Positions 1 to 17,264 of a stretch of DNA of 64,000 bases are shown here, piece by piece; the first letter of the stretch is position 1, and every line of letters starts with the position of its first letter. The stretch is from Haliclona indistincta (taxonomy: Eukaryota > Porifera > Demospongiae > Haplosclerida > Chalinidae). The stretch is from the NCBI GenBank assembly GCA_964017065.1, contig OZ024783.1:4533399-4597398 (forward strand), in the 5' to 3' direction. The position numbers and the translations under genes were made by a program. Under the pieces are notes generated by a model. That model was not told where the DNA came from and ran no database searches. It saw only the letters and a program-made list of their open reading frames with translations.

Positions 1-4794
<4,794 letters not shown>

Positions 4795-5353
4795 AACTAA
4801 CTAGTACAGCTATTGCATGTAAAGTGTAGCGGAATTATTTGATTTTATGAGCTAAGTTGTTATTGAAGGCAGCTAGGGCTTATGGTACAGTAGAGATACA
4901 CATATGAGTACTGCAGCTTAAAAACCAAGTATGTGTTCACGGACGGCCTGCGTGGAAATGTATTAGGGCATTTGCTCACTTGAGCTGTTTCCAATCGTGC
5001 ATGTAATTTATAATGTAATTTGGTAATTTATCTATGATAACAGCCACAGACGACTGATGCATTTTGGACAAATTTTCAAAAAAAAAACGCCTTTCACGGA
5101 TCAAGGATAGCAGCACCCACCTATCACCGATTAACCCCGGGGACGAACCCTGGAAGGTATGGCAGAGTGCTATCAGAGTCAACAACTCAGGCGGCTGTGT
5201 GCCGCCAGCCGCCTTCACAGTCATTGTTGGGGAGGAATTCACGCAGATCCCAGTCGCTCCTTCTTGCGAAGGGTGTGGTGAACCCACGACTCTTGATAGC
5301 ACTCTGATTATTATTCATACGTCAACCCTTATGCCACTATTGGGCCTCGCATT

Positions 5354-5392
5354 ACCGGAAATACGGTCAATAATTGACCGTATATTTCCCGT
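5354..5392. repeat. Short palindrome
   Basis: Inverted repeat GGAAATACGGTCAA / TTGACCGTATATTTCC separated by a few bases. Function unknown; perhaps the end of a small element. Confidence 0.5.
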
Positions 5393-5489
5393 AAATTAAC
5401 GCGGGGAAAATGTATGGCGAGCATTGAGAGGACCAAGAACACTGCAAGAAAACGGCCCGGTCGTAGCCAACGAGCAACAGACTAGTTGC

Positions 5490-6000
5490 TAGTTGCTAGG
5501 GGTAGTCTGAATAAGTTAATGGTTGCAATCCCCTAGTAGTAGCTAGTAGTTTCTGAGATTTGCCCTCTCGTGCAATGGCTAAAGTTAGGATGTCTGTCTT
5601 GAGGTAGAAGCCGGCTTTGATTTTGTGGATCTGGTTGCTCTTCAGGCACATGAGTGTGGAGCGCAGTAGAATGAAACTCAGTCGACTCCTTAGAAAACCC
5701 ATTATCTGACCGTAGGAAGAATCATGTTTATCAGCGAGGAGGTTTTCGATTCTTTTCAGAGTCAATGCTACGGCAGGGCCTATTTCTCCAGTAAATGCGA
5801 GTACGACAAAGTAGATTGCTCAATCTCAACAACTCGTTGTTCATATTTCCTTCTTTTCTCATTCTCATGTCTTTGGTAGCTTGATTGGAAGCGGAGGGTT
5901 GAACACCCGCACATCAAAAAATGTTCGCTCAAATCAACCACCCCAGATACCACCACTGGCAGCAACGTCAAGTCTAGCATATTCGTCTCTGTTGGCACTC
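5490..6000 (-). pseudogene. Degraded retroelement-type coding fragment
   Basis: Two minus-strand fragments in adjacent frames read QRHENEKRRKYEQRV (about 5800-5890) and KRIENLLADKH...YGQIMGFLRSRLSFILLRSTL (about 5640-5760). This pairing is familiar from the C-terminal part of repeated retroelement-like ORFs in corals and sponges (recollection, not a search). The frame changes between the halves, so it is dead. It lies in the roughly 1.5-kb spacer between YARS1 copy 1 and the next duplicated unit. The rest of 4795-6350 shows nothing I can name. Confidence 0.45.
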
Positions 6001-6354
6001 AATAGAGAGAGAGTCCCTCCAGCCAATGGTTGTAGTGTTGGTTCTATAGATAAATCATGACACGTTTCAGTTAGGAGACTCCCAAGAACATCACGTAGAT
6101 CTATTTCATTGTGCCTGATAATGGTGAAGCCTCTGGTTGCTCTAGTCCAGGCTCCTGTCTAGTCTCTAGTGTAGTAGTGATCATCTACCTCCATTGCTAC
6201 AAAGCTTATACAATTCTGATTACTTGGTCTATATTTATAGCACCTGTGACTACTCTCAGCTAGTCTCTCGTATTAGACTACATGTACATGTATCCGTGGT
6301 ACTGATCTGCTACAATGGTCCGTGGAGAACAGCGGTTAGACCGGAAATACTTCA

Positions 6355-7207
6355 CACATCGGTCCGTTAGTCTGCAGCCGATTAATCGTCTAAACAGACC
6401 ACGCCTACATTTAAAGACAAAATGGTCACCGGCTAACAAAGTCTATCTCGATTAGCTACAGTCAAACCAGTCGTTCTAACCTCGTCTATTGTGGCTGTTA
6501 GAGGCAACTGAGTGACTGTACGTGTTCTGTCAGTGACGTCGGCGCGTTTCAAGTGTCGCTACAGCGATGGCTCAAATGTACTCACCAGAGGTAGCGAGAC
6601 TGAAGTCTCGCCTAGGAGACCAGGCTCTGTCAGATCATGTGATTAGAATGTTTCTCATACAGGTACAGTATTATAGACACTCCAGATAGTGTTACTGATG
6701 CCATCACACCTATTTATCTTGCCTCTCCCTTTCTCCTCTCTCTTCTCTTCATCTCTCCCCTCTGTCTCTCTCTTCCTTTGCTTCCTTCTTTCTCTTGCTC
6801 TCCTTTTTAACTTTCCCCTTCATGTTTTTTCTTTTTCTCTCTCCCTCTCCTTCCTCCCTTTATCACTCCCCTTGCCCTTCCCTCCCTCCCTTCCCCTGCC
6901 CTCCCTCCCTCCCCCTGCCCTCTCTCCCTCCTCTCCCCTGCCCTCCCTCCCTCCCTCCCCCTGCCCTCCCTCCCTCAGAACAATGGTAATGAGGAGAGGA
7001 CGTTCGTAGTCAAGGATGGAGTTAGCCTCGTCTTCCAGACACCATGGAGTCAGCTGGTCTATTATCCAATCAGCCTCCTCCCATCCACCACTCGTCTGCT
7101 GCCAGTCGGTACGAGGACACATTGAGAGCTGAACCACCTAGACACCATCCAGTAGCAGTCATGGGTTCATCTGGTGGATATCCTGTAGCTACCCCTCGTA
7201 GAACAAA
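6355..7207 (+). pseudogene. Orphan first two exons of an unrecognised gene, copy B
   Basis: Exon 1 (6567-6662, 32 codons) begins MAQMYSPEVARLKSRLGDQA and ends in phase 0 at a GT donor. Exon 2 (6979-7207) follows a CT-rich tract. The conserved frame gives NNGNEERTF and later the proline/histidine-rich NQPPPIHHSSAASRYEDTL. This copy lacks 10 bases present at the matching place in the other copy (24637-24875), which shifts the frame. No downstream exon follows: the next sequence is a GA microsatellite and then exon 1 of another gene on the opposite strand. The duplicated block, including about 210 bases of upstream sequence, begins near 6355, matching 23946. The product is unknown. Confidence 0.6.
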
Positions 7208-7217
7208 GTGAGTCAGA

Positions 7218-7262
<45 letters not shown>

Positions 7263-7321
7263 AAGGAAGGAGAGGGAGAGATAAAAAGAGGAGAGTAAGA
7301 GTTGATGGTCGAGTTTCTTAC

Positions 7322-7511
7322 CTGCCCAGTGAAAATAGACTATTTTTGAATTTATGATACGGTATAGTCGCCTGTTGATACAGTAGAGAGGAAGGAAGAA
7401 GAACTGAATTACATTGAGGACGACTCCACTCGCCAGAAAGCTGAACACGAAGAGAACGACCAATTTTTTCAGCCAACTTGCCGTGAAAGAAGCGACAGCT
7501 GAGAGCACCAT
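7322..7511 (-). pseudogene. Orphan exon 1 of an AGPAT3/4-like lysophosphatidate acyltransferase
   Basis: Starts at an ATG (7511) and ends in a GT donor after FHWAG. The 63 residues contain FSFLASGVVLNVIQFFFLPL and YCINRRLYRIINSK, which align with the N-terminal membrane segment of AGPAT3/AGPAT4 (FIASGLIINTIQ...PINKQLFRKIN). The catalytic HX4D exon is absent. The sequence that should hold the remaining exons (below 7322) instead carries a GA tract and exons of another gene, so this is a fragment carried along in the duplication. Copy C at 24982-25174 differs by one extra codon. Confidence 0.7.
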
Positions 7512-7793
7512 AGCTCACAATCTGGCTCGGAATTTTTAGATCTTCTACTTAGCGATCCAACCGCTTCAGTAACTCCAGTTTTCACAACTGGCGCGTTCCT
7601 TCGGACCAGAAAGGTCGCTATCCAGCAACCTTATCAAAGTGGGCGTGACCAAACACACGTGGAAAAGCCCGCCCCGCCCCTTTAAAGAATCCAGGCAAGT
7701 GGGCGTGTTTAGCACGTGTTGTAAATGTGGCTTCCACGTCTGTTGTCCCTTTGTCGTAATCGGTTTGTGTCGTCTTCTTCGTCTCGGTTAACA
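7512..7793. promoter_or_regulatory. Divergent promoter between AGPAT-like exon 1 and YARS1 copy 2
   Basis: A 282-base interval between two start codons on opposite strands. It contains a GC-box-like CCCGCCCCGCCCC, two GTGGGCGTG boxes and CACGTG-type sites. It is almost unchanged at 25175-25456 before copy 3. Confidence 0.6.
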
Positions 7794-8547
7794 ATGGCTG
7801 GCAAAGCATTTGAACACTGCTTCGATAAGGATCCCAGCACGCTGTCGTTTGAAGAGAAGCAGTTTTTGATCACAAGAAATCTCCAGGCAAGCAGAGAAGA
7901 ATAAGAATCTTTGTAGAATAGATAGTGTGTGTCTGTGGGGGAAAGAACGTGTGTGTGGGTGGGTGAATGGGTGAATGAGTGAGTGAGTGGGTTAGTGAGT
8001 GAGTGAGTGAGGGAGTGGGTGGGTGGGTGGGTGAATGAGTGAATGAGTGAGTGAGTGAGTGAGTGAGTGGGTGAGTGAGTGGGTTAGTGAGTGAGTGAGT
8101 GGGATAGTGAGTGGGTCAGTGAGTGAGTGAGTGAATAAAATGTATGACTCACTCCAGGAAGTGCTCGGTGAGGACACACTGTGTTCTATTCTCAAGGAAC
8201 GTCCCATCAGTATCTACTGGGGCACAGCCACTACTGGTAAACCACACATTGCCTACTACGTGGGCGTCACCAAACTTGCTGATTTTTTGAGAGCGGGATG
8301 TGAGGTTAGCATACGTTTTTTAGTGCATCTAAAATTGCATAAAGTAAATTTTCTTGTTTTTGTGTTGTAGGTTACAGTGTTGCTGGCTGATTTGCATGGT
8401 TACCTTGACAACCAGAAGGCACCATGGGAGCTACTAGCACTGCGTGTGGACTATTACAAATTCATAATCGAGGTATGTTGCTTAAACATGGTGCTTTATT
8501 TAACTGCTAACACAAACGTTGTGAGACAACAAACAATCGACTATAAG

Positions 8548-8773
8548 CTTCAAAATTAACATATTTTCAAATTATAGCCAGAATGCAATCAAAATTGAAC
8601 TACCCAAAATCAGTTTTAGCTAATTTTAAGCATCAATGAACTTGTTCCAGTCAAATTCTGCAATAAGTCTACAATTATCTCTAGCCAGCTGGGCTACCAA
8701 CCTGTACATTTACTAGCCCAAGCTATATTTTACTAGCCTCGGGCTAGCGGGCTAGTGCTAATTTGAAGCCCTG
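8548..8773. mobile_element. hAT-type MITE in YARS1 intron 3 (copy 2)
   Basis: Flanked by the 8-base duplication ACTATAAG (8540-8547 and 8774-8781). The right end reads AATTTGAAGCCCTG, the inverse of the CAGGGC(T)TCAAATTA end seen in copy 3. The left terminal bases are eroded. Copy 1 lacks the element. Confidence 0.75.
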
Positions 8774-9052
8774 ACTATAAGCTATGTAATGGTACACACA
8801 TGTTTGTGATCTATCACTCTAGAAAACATTGTCTTAAGTGAAACCAAACTGATAGCAGTCCAGACTCCAGAATCTATCAATCTTTCTCCTATCACTCACA
8901 CTATCTCTTTCTCCCTCCCTCCCTCTCTCCCTCTCTCCCTCCCTCTCTCTCTCCCTCCCTCCCTCCCTCCCTCCCTCCCTCTCTCCCTCCCTCTCTCCCT
9001 CCCTCCCTCTCTATCTCTCTCTCTCTCCCTCCCCTCTCTCTCTCTCTTTCTT

Positions 9053-9198
<146 letters not shown>

Positions 9199-9566
9199 TC
9201 CTCCAGAGCATGTTAGAGTCTATCGGCGTCCCTCTGGATAAACTAAAATTTGTTCGAGGCACTGAATATCAACTAAGCAGGTCTGGATAATAAACAGTCA
9301 ATCCAGTTTAAATAACTTGTGTTTGTCCATCTAGAGAATACACGCTGGACGTGTATCGGATGGCATCAGTGGTCACTGAGGTACAGTGGAATCTCTCTTC
9401 TCTGCTTGTGCTATCTTTGTCTTCTCCAGCATGACGCTCAGAAAGCAGGTGCTGAGGTCGTGAAACAAGTCAGGAACCCTTTACTCAGCGGACTGCTTTA
9501 TCCTGGACTACAAGTGGGTGTGACGAGTAGGTGTGGTTTAAGATAGTTGATGTTTCCACGCCCTAG

Positions 9567-9668
<102 letters not shown>

Positions 9669-9966
9669 TAACGCTGTTATCTGCCCAACACTTTTATGTT
9701 TTTGTTAAGTCTATTTCATAGTAAATTTTTCTTAAAAAATACAAGTAGCTATTATGAAAATATAAAGCTAATAGAAAGAGTACAAGATAACATTATCATT
9801 GGAAAAAGCCTTAAAAAAGCAATTACAAATGAAACAATATCAAGTTAATCTGGTTGTTGAAGCAATTGGAGTCGCATGCACATCTTGACAACTTGGCATG
9901 TATTTTGAAGTATTTTTTTGCTGAGGCATTCAAAATAATGTATGTCTGCTTCATACAAGGCTTCTG

Positions 9967-10822
9967 TTAATATTCAGTCTCAAGTTGCTTTAAGTATTCT
10001 TTTAAGCTACTTTTTTGCTCTTCAAGTTCCATAATCATTCTACCAACCTCATCGGCAACATCAGACATAGACTTGCCATTCCTCTGTTGATGACCTCGTA
10101 ACTATCTTTAAACATTGTGTAAACCTCCACGGGTAGATTTATAACATCAAAGGCTACACCTATGACTTTAAAGGTTTTTGTTGATGCGCTCAATCCACTC
10201 CAAACTGTGCTAGTTCCTTTTGTGCCCATTCTAGCAACTTTTAGTATATAGTGCTGCCTGCGTCATATCCTTTGTCGATCAATTTGTAAGCTCTCATAAT
10301 ACCCCTGGCTCCTGTTCTGCTAATGTTAATCATGTCGCTTACCATGTTGTACTCGCGTGATGAATATTTTGCTTGTATTGCCTGAAATTGTTTTTCCAGC
10401 ATAGCGGAAGTCTTTTGCACCTTTTCCATCATTTTCTTGTCATTCTCATAAGCAGCTAATGCATCTTTCTTGTGAGTTTTTGAGACTACTTTGTAGCCAA
10501 TATCTGCACCAGTGGAAGTGACTCCGCCAGCAGCTGCTATAATGCCTCCAGGGATAGCCAGTGCATTACTAGCTCCGAAAGTTACAAATCCAGACCGATC
10601 CAATGATGGTGAGACCAGTTCCTGTAATGCTGCCACAGTTCCAGTAATTCGTGCTATTCTTGAATAAAAGTAGCTTTCTTCAATAGACTTCTTGATTGTT
10701 TTCAAGTTTTCGAGAGTTACATTTCGGATTATCAATAGGTCTTCAATTTCCCGTTTTAGTTTTTTTCTTGTGGCTTCAAAAGCCTGTACATCACTCACTA
10801 AATCTCCCATCCTTGCGTGCAA
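9967..10822 (-). pseudogene. Apolipoprotein-L-like gene remnant inside intron 7 of YARS1 copy 2
   Basis: Read on the minus strand, 10822-10241 encodes amphipathic helices followed by a glycine/alanine hydrophobic hairpin (NALAIPGGIIAAAGGVTSTG) and more helices. The next frame (from 10229) continues with FKVIGVAFDVINLPVEVYTM, and a third frame carries the C-terminal DEVGRMIMELEEQKSSLKEY helix to a stop at 9967. This order of helix, Gly-Ala hairpin, second hydrophobic segment and final coiled coil is the apolipoprotein-L family pattern. Two frame changes mean the gene is broken as written. The open stretch starts with TTG right after a good splice acceptor (TTTTTCTTGGTAG), so a 5' exon is probably missing or upstream. 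I see nothing recognisable in the rest of the insertion. Confidence 0.65.
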
Positions 10823-11454
10823 CTACCAAGAAAAATATTAATTTCTTTTATGACTGATTGTGATGGGATATAGTAATATTCTACTGACCAATCAGATTGA
10901 TGCTAACATATGCACGAACCGTGCATGAGTGATAAATATCCGTTTCCCAGAAAGAAGAATTTGCTTCATTGTCAGAAAAGTTTTGAGATAAATAAAATTA
11001 TTAGTAATGATTATCATTAGTGTATTTTTATGATACTGTTAGGCATACATGTGCTAATCCTCCTCCTGAATTGCCTGTTTGAATGCAGTCTATCTCACAA
11101 ACGATGTCCAATTTTACCTTATTCATAAGTGTTGTTCAGTGTACATCAATTTTTTTTTTTCAGAATCTTCCTCGTCTAGGATACAAGAAGCGTATCACTT
11201 CATGAACCCTATGGGTGAGTGATGACGTCATGTGACAATGTGCTGTATATTGTAAATTTATTACGTAATAGTTCCCGGTCTAACTGGCGGTAAAATGAGT
11301 GCATCTGACCCGGTGAGTTTAAGTGTGTGCATGCATAGGTCAGTGAGTGGGATAGGGGCTGCCCTCACCTGCAGTGGGAGGCATTGTTAGTACTCCTATA
11401 GCCCAGGCTCTTAGGAGTTACATTAAATTTTGATTTAATTTTAATACTAAAATC

Positions 11455-11617
11455 TGCTTAGTGCACAGGTGTCCTGGCTCTACCAGTGACCTCTGTAAGG
11501 CAGCTAGACTCTGCTTAGTGCACAGGTGTCCTGGCTCTACCAGTGACCCTCTGTGAGGCAGCTAGACACTGCTTAGTGCACAGGTGTCCTGGCTCTACCA
11601 GTGACCCCTAGCTAGTC
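11455..11617 (+). repeat. 58-bp minisatellite in YARS1 intron 9, copy 2 (3 units)
   Basis: Same unit and phase as in copy 1. Confidence 0.9.
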
Positions 11618-13275
11618 ACTACTGGTGACCGTCTGTTTGAATTTATGTAGGATTCCAAGATCGATCTATTGGATAGTGCTGCCAGTGTTAGGAAGAAGCT
11701 CAATAAGGTACACCAGCATGTGTGTAGCGAGTGTGTACTGTGTCTTGGTCCTAAATCAGGCATTCTGTGAACCTGGCAAGATAGAAGGCAATGGAGTGCT
11801 AGCCTTCTTGAAATTTGTCATTTTCCCAATACCTGTGGTAGAGGTAAGCAAAATCTGCTTAGTAGAATATAGAATTAGAATAGAATTAGAATAGAATTAA
11901 GATAGTCGCTATACTAGACAATTTCTTAGTTTAATTTAATATTTTTGTGACTCGATTTCTAATACACAGAGTAGCAAATGCAAAAGAGGTCTAACTCTGT
12001 TTGCTTTAGCTAAATGTAGAAAATAAAATCATCAACAATAATTAGCAACCAGTACTATCGATTTTAATCTTTGTTTCGCACTTCTTTTCGTTGTTGATGG
12101 GTGTTTGTTCCTTTTTTGTAGAGTTTGTGATTCCTCGTGAAGAGAAGTTTGGTGGTACTGTTTCATTCACTGAGTACAGTAAACTGGAGGAGGTATATGC
12201 CAAGGAAGAGGTGTATCCACTAGACTTGAAGAATGCTGTTGCTTTGGAGCTGAACAAGGTGAGAGTGGAAGGGTCCATCTGGTTGTCACATGACCTGCAG
12301 TTGCTGGAGCCGATTCGTGAGAAGTTCGCTGCCGACCCAGCCCTTCAACGACTCAGAGACCTCGCCTATCCAGGTAACGATATGATATTTGACCTTTCTT
12401 ACTTTTCTTGTTGACCTTTCAAGGAGGAGAAAAGTCAGCTGCATCGAAGCCAGCAGCCGCAAATGCAGCTCGACCTGTCGATATTTCACGTTTGGACATC
12501 AGAGTGGGTCGTATTGTATCAGCTGAGAAAGTGAGAAAATCGGACTTTTCATTTTTCGTATGGAATTTTTATGATTATGTATCTCCAAGCACCCAGATGC
12601 AGACACTCTTTATGTGGAAAAGATAGATGTTGGTGATGCAGGTAAGGTTTTTTTATACCAGTTTGATGTTCTCTTTAATGCTTGTTTGTCACAGCACCAC
12701 GTACTATTGTGAGTGGGCTGGCGAAGTTTTTAACCCTCGATGAGCTACGTGATAGGAAGGTGATCGTGCTGTGTAATCTGAAACCAATGAAGATGAGAGG
12801 TAAGAGAAATATTGTGTGCTTTATGTCACTATATTTCTGGTTGACAGGAGTGGAGTCGCAAGGAATGCTATTAGCAGCTGATGGGTCAGTTTCTCTCTTC
12901 TCTCTTTCTTTTTTTTCTCTCCTTCTTTCCTTAAAGATTCTTGATAGTACACTCTCATAATAATTATTAGTTTAGTGTTACCTTTGTATCTGTAGTGATG
13001 GTAAGGTAGAGCCATTAGATCCACCATCAGACAGTAAACCAGGAGACAAGATCTATGTAGAGGGATATACAGTAGAAGAGAGTGGAGCTGGTGAGTCAGT
13101 ACAGCAATATTATAGTGAGTGTCAGTGATGTCTCTTTGTTTAGCTCCGGATGAGCTACTGAACCCAAAGAAGAAAATATTCGAGCAAGTTCAGGTAATTC
13201 AGTAGCGTGGGCTGGGTTTTCATTGATGTAAAATCTAACAAAAAATTGGTTCCACAATTTTATTAAATTTACAGC

Positions 13276-13689
<414 letters not shown>

Positions 13690-13900
13690 ACTGATCTTAG
13701 TGTATCTAGTGATCGTGTTGTCACATACAAGAACCTCCCACTCCAGACAGCAGCCGGTCCAGTCTACACTGCCACACTAGTCTCTGCTACCATCAGATGA
13801 AACTAACTAGTATAATTATTATAGCTATTGCATGTAAATTGTAGCGGAATTATTTGATTTTATGAGCTAAGTTGTGATTTAAGGCGGGGCTTATGGTATA

Positions 13901-14162
13901 CATGGTTTCGCGACAGAGGCGTGATGGAATGTTCGCGCTGAATATAATGAGAAAAACGCGCTATGACGAGGTGACCGCCTACTGGTGGACAGGGTCCACG
14001 GATGAAATTCGCGAACGTATGCGAAGCTGACAGTAGATCAGTATATTACCGCGAAATTCATCCGTGGACCCTGTCCACCAGTAGGCGGTCACCTCGTCAT
14101 AGCGCGTTTTTCTCATTATATTCAGCGCGAACATTCCATCACGCCTCTGTCGCGAAACCATG
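13901..14162. mobile_element. Foldback MITE with TA target site, downstream of YARS1 copy 2
   Basis: Two essentially identical inverted arms of about 110 bases (CATGGTTTCGCGACAG outward, CGCGAATTTCATCC-type inward) surround a loop of roughly 35 bases. The element is flanked by TA on both sides. Copy 1 has the empty site (TTATGGTACAGTAG). A TA target suggests Tc1/mariner mobilisation. No coding capacity. Confidence 0.8.
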
Positions 14163-14386
14163 TATACGTCAATGCAGTAGAGATAAGTCATAGGAAAGCA
14201 GGTATAGGAATAAGGCAAGAAGCTATAGTCCCTCAAGACACTTCAAGACTGAAAAAGAAAAATTTGAAACAAATTTTTCCTGAAATTTGTACCTTGATTT
14301 CACCAAGAGCTAGCTAGCTCATTGAACCTTAGCGGCAAGAGGACGTGCACAAGGTAGTGCAGATTGTGGTTCGATAAGCCCTTGAC

Positions 14387-14726
14387 AGGAGCGCATAAAA
14401 GGAAGGAGCGTTCAACTCCAATCGCGCGTGTAGTAATAGATTATGCAAACAGGCAGCTTTTACGTCATGAACAGCTTTTTGCCAGCAGCATACAAAGAAG
14501 GCTGTGGCCTTGTTGCACGTAAGACAGCAGCAAACAGGAGCTTGTTACTTGTAAACAGCACGATCAAGTAAGCGGGACTGCACTCGTTCTGTGTCGATCG
14601 TTTTGTGCTTGTAGAAAAGGCCACGCCCACGATCCTCGTGCTGAATCGAGAGCGCGCTGCGCGCGGCGGAGTTTACATTCGATAAGATAAATAGCGGCTG
14701 AACGCTCCTTCCTTTTATGCGCTCCT
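14387..14726. mobile_element. MITE with 9-bp target duplication (Mutator-like)
   Basis: Terminal inverted repeats AGGAGCGCATAAAAGGAAGG (about 28 of 30 bases matching) lie between two copies of GCCCTTGAC at 14378-14386 and 14727-14735. A 9-base duplication fits Mutator-like transposases. No ORF. Confidence 0.75.
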
Positions 14727-14795
14727 GCCCTTGACTATGCATACCCATTACATTTGAGCATTGGAGAAAAATTATTGTGTGACTGCACACTGGTA

Positions 14796-17264
14796 TCACT
14801 TCTTACAACAACAATGACATTTGTCAGTGCAGCAATAACAACATGCAATACAAGCAAATGTGATAAGTGATATAAAAAATAGCAGTATAAATGCACCGCC
14901 AACAATTGCCGATGTTAGAAAAGATATGTAAAGAGTTTCGTAGTCGATTTGACGTGCCATTGAGGGACTTGGTGAGCCTTCTTTGTTTAGAAAGTCAGAA
15001 ACAGACCAAGTAAAAGGTTGACACTTTTCAATGTCTTTTGGAGGTGCATTGTGCATTCCAGGAGCTTCATTGATCACTACCGACATGCCTTCCAATTGGT
15101 GTACTTCAATATGGCAGTGTAGGAACCAGTATCCTGGGTTGTTGGACCTGAAGTATACCACAGCATAGCCTCCAGCTGGAACAAGAACAGTGTCTTTATA
15201 TGGAGCATCGGTTATAGCTTGGCCTCTGAGTGTGCGGTCAGGATCTACATTCCAGTTTGGGGTTACACAGAAATCGCCACGTAGTTCACTTGCACAGTTT
15301 ATATCTCCAGAAGCTCTCACGATTCGTCCAGTCGCATCATAACTTCCAAATCCAATCTTAGTCACACGAAAGCTGTGTCCATGAAGATGAACAGGATGAG
15401 AAAAGTTCCAGTTATCAATGCCGGGGCCAACAGCAGTAAAGACGAAGCGATAAGTCTGACCATATTCAATTCGATGAACATTAGTACAACGGCATTCATC
15501 TCTAATCAACCGGTTTTCTTCTCTAGTACTGCATATTCTATTTACATTCTCTCTAATATCACATGCTGTTGTTATTCGCTGATTGGGATCTCTTGCTAAC
15601 TGTGGTGGCTCTAAAGGAAACTCAAAGTTTCTACCATTGATGGCACTGGTACTACTATCACCTTCAAAACCAAAGTTGAAGAACATTGTTCTGACGTCAT
15701 CTGTGGTGTACACCATTGGATCTGTCTCACTGATAATACCAGGCAAGGCTCGAAGTTCATCAACAGGCATGCAAGTTATTCCATAATCACTATGAAAGTT
15801 TTCGAAGGGGCAATTGACTGCCATGCAGTTCTTATTTGTTCTACACCACACGCCATTTGGCATAGCTCTATCTGCTATATCACTGTACATTCCATTGTTC
15901 GGTATGCTATCATCATTGCCATAGTGAAGAATTGCCTCAGCCCGATTTTCAGGAATCAACTGATTTTGCCCTAACCTTTCACAACCCAATCTAACTTCTA
16001 ATGTCTCCGCACGAATGATGTAATCATTTTCGATAGTTGCCGAATCTCTGATTTGAGGGATAAAGTCATACCTCTCTCCAGAGTGTATGATGATGAAATC
16101 CACCATTGTAGGCACTATGAAGTGACCATCAGTAGCAATTAACAGCAGCCTGTGTTCATCGATAGAGAATCGAAAAGCAAAAAGACCCTGCGCTCCTATT
16201 AGCCGGAATCTGTATCGCTGAGACTTACTCGGTATTGTGAAGACAGACAGCCTTACTTTATTGTAGGCAGTATTTTTGTGTTTTCCACGACCATTAATAA
16301 GACCTGACCAAAAGTTCACAGGACCAACCTCAATTCCATCAGGAGAGCAAGTTCTGGGTACTCTTGAATCAGCTCCTGGTGTTGGAACAGTGAATTGGTC
16401 ATAAAATCGAATGCCACTGTGGAGTTGAGTAAACAGTTCAATAGAATTCTTTGGTTGCCAGTCAATCAAAGTTAAAGTGTGACTTTGTGGCATATCCATA
16501 AAACTGCCGCCATGATTTGCACGAAATGAGGATTGTACCATAGATTGTACGTTAGTGCTTTCTTTCACGATTAACGCGCCAAACAATCCATCAGTTCTCT
16601 GCGCACCACTATGCGAATGATACCAGTGCGTTCCTGCTGGATAGGCTCTAAAGATGTATCTGAAAGAGCTCGCTGGAGGTATTCCACACTGTGTGATGTG
16701 CTCCACTCCATCCATCCATGGCGTATACATCTGGTGCATCCCGTGCCAGTGGATGGAAGTTGACTCAGAGTCAAGTGTGTTGTTCACGTCGACCACTACC
16801 ACGGCGTTGTACGGTACGATCAGATTCGGTGCTGGAAATCTGTTGTTTACTGTAATGACCGATCTAAAGCTGTTTCCGTCGACGGTAATGGGGTCTGTGC
16901 ACTCTATGCCGTCGTCGTCCTCCTCCTCTTCTTGGCATCCAATTCTACTAGTGCCGCGAGCACTTTCCTCGGGAGGATAATCTTTTATTATTGTTCTTGA
17001 ACCTTGACCGGCTGTTTCGGCGAAGTACATGACTCGACCACCAAACCCTGGAATTCGAAGGTCACGGTCTAAAAAGTATCGCGTAAAAGTGTGGCTCTGT
17101 GAAATGTTAAGCGTGAAGTGGCATATTGGATCAGGAGTCCTCGTGGTGCCCATACATTCGCACGACTCCGATAGTCCGCACGACACTTCTTCCCAAATTT
17201 CTGGTTGCGCGGCTGCACTATCAATGATCAGCAACAATGCCACGTACTTCAGTAACAGTACCAT
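14796..17264 (-). CDS. Membrane-anchored multicopper oxidase (laccase-like)
   Basis: Oxidises phenolic or metal substrates with four copper ions while reducing oxygen to water; expected outside the cell. 822 residues in one exon. The start is the ATG at 17264, followed by a signal peptide (MVLLLKYVALLLIIDSAAAQ); the longer open frame begins with GTG. All copper motifs are present: HWHG (172-175), HWYHSHSG (213-220), HPVHLHGH (623-630) and HCHIEVHQLEGM (716-727). Met at the axial position of the type 1 site predicts a moderate redox potential. A hydrophobic segment near 780-810 and a Cys-rich CCYCCTDKCHCCCKK tail give a type I anchor with a possibly palmitoylated cytosolic end. An acidic run (about 111-118) precedes the first cupredoxin domain. 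Absence of introns hints at retrocopy origin. Laccases occur in other demosponges. Confidence 0.93.
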   Translation of the reverse strand: MVLLLKYVALLLIIDSAAAQPEIWEEVSCGLSESCECMGTTRTPDPICHFTLNISQSHTFTRYFLDRDLRIPGFGGRVMYFAETAGQGSRTIIKDYPPEESARGTSRIGCQEEEEDDDGIECTDPITVDGNSFRSVITVNNRFPAPNLIVPYNAVVVVDVNNTLDSESTSIHWHGMHQMYTPWMDGVEHITQCGIPPASSFRYIFRAYPAGTHWYHSHSGAQRTDGLFGALIVKESTNVQSMVQSSFRANHGGSFMDMPQSHTLTLIDWQPKNSIELFTQLHSGIRFYDQFTVPTPGADSRVPRTCSPDGIEVGPVNFWSGLINGRGKHKNTAYNKVRLSVFTIPSKSQRYRFRLIGAQGLFAFRFSIDEHRLLLIATDGHFIVPTMVDFIIIHSGERYDFIPQIRDSATIENDYIIRAETLEVRLGCERLGQNQLIPENRAEAILHYGNDDSIPNNGMYSDIADRAMPNGVWCRTNKNCMAVNCPFENFHSDYGITCMPVDELRALPGIISETDPMVYTTDDVRTMFFNFGFEGDSSTSAINGRNFEFPLEPPQLARDPNQRITTACDIRENVNRICSTREENRLIRDECRCTNVHRIEYGQTYRFVFTAVGPGIDNWNFSHPVHLHGHSFRVTKIGFGSYDATGRIVRASGDINCASELRGDFCVTPNWNVDPDRTLRGQAITDAPYKDTVLVPAGGYAVVYFRSNNPGYWFLHCHIEVHQLEGMSVVINEAPGMHNAPPKDIEKCQPFTWSVSDFLNKEGSPSPSMARQIDYETLYISFLTSAIVGGAFILLFFISLITFACIACCYCCTDKCHCCCKK

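Noticed and set aside
4976..5399. Overlapping frames of 108 and 111 residues in the spacer after copy 1
   Set aside because: No recognisable family, no splice context, and one is the shadow of the other.
14002..14236. Two small opposed frames near 14.1 kb
   Set aside because: They lie on the arms of the TA-flanked foldback element.
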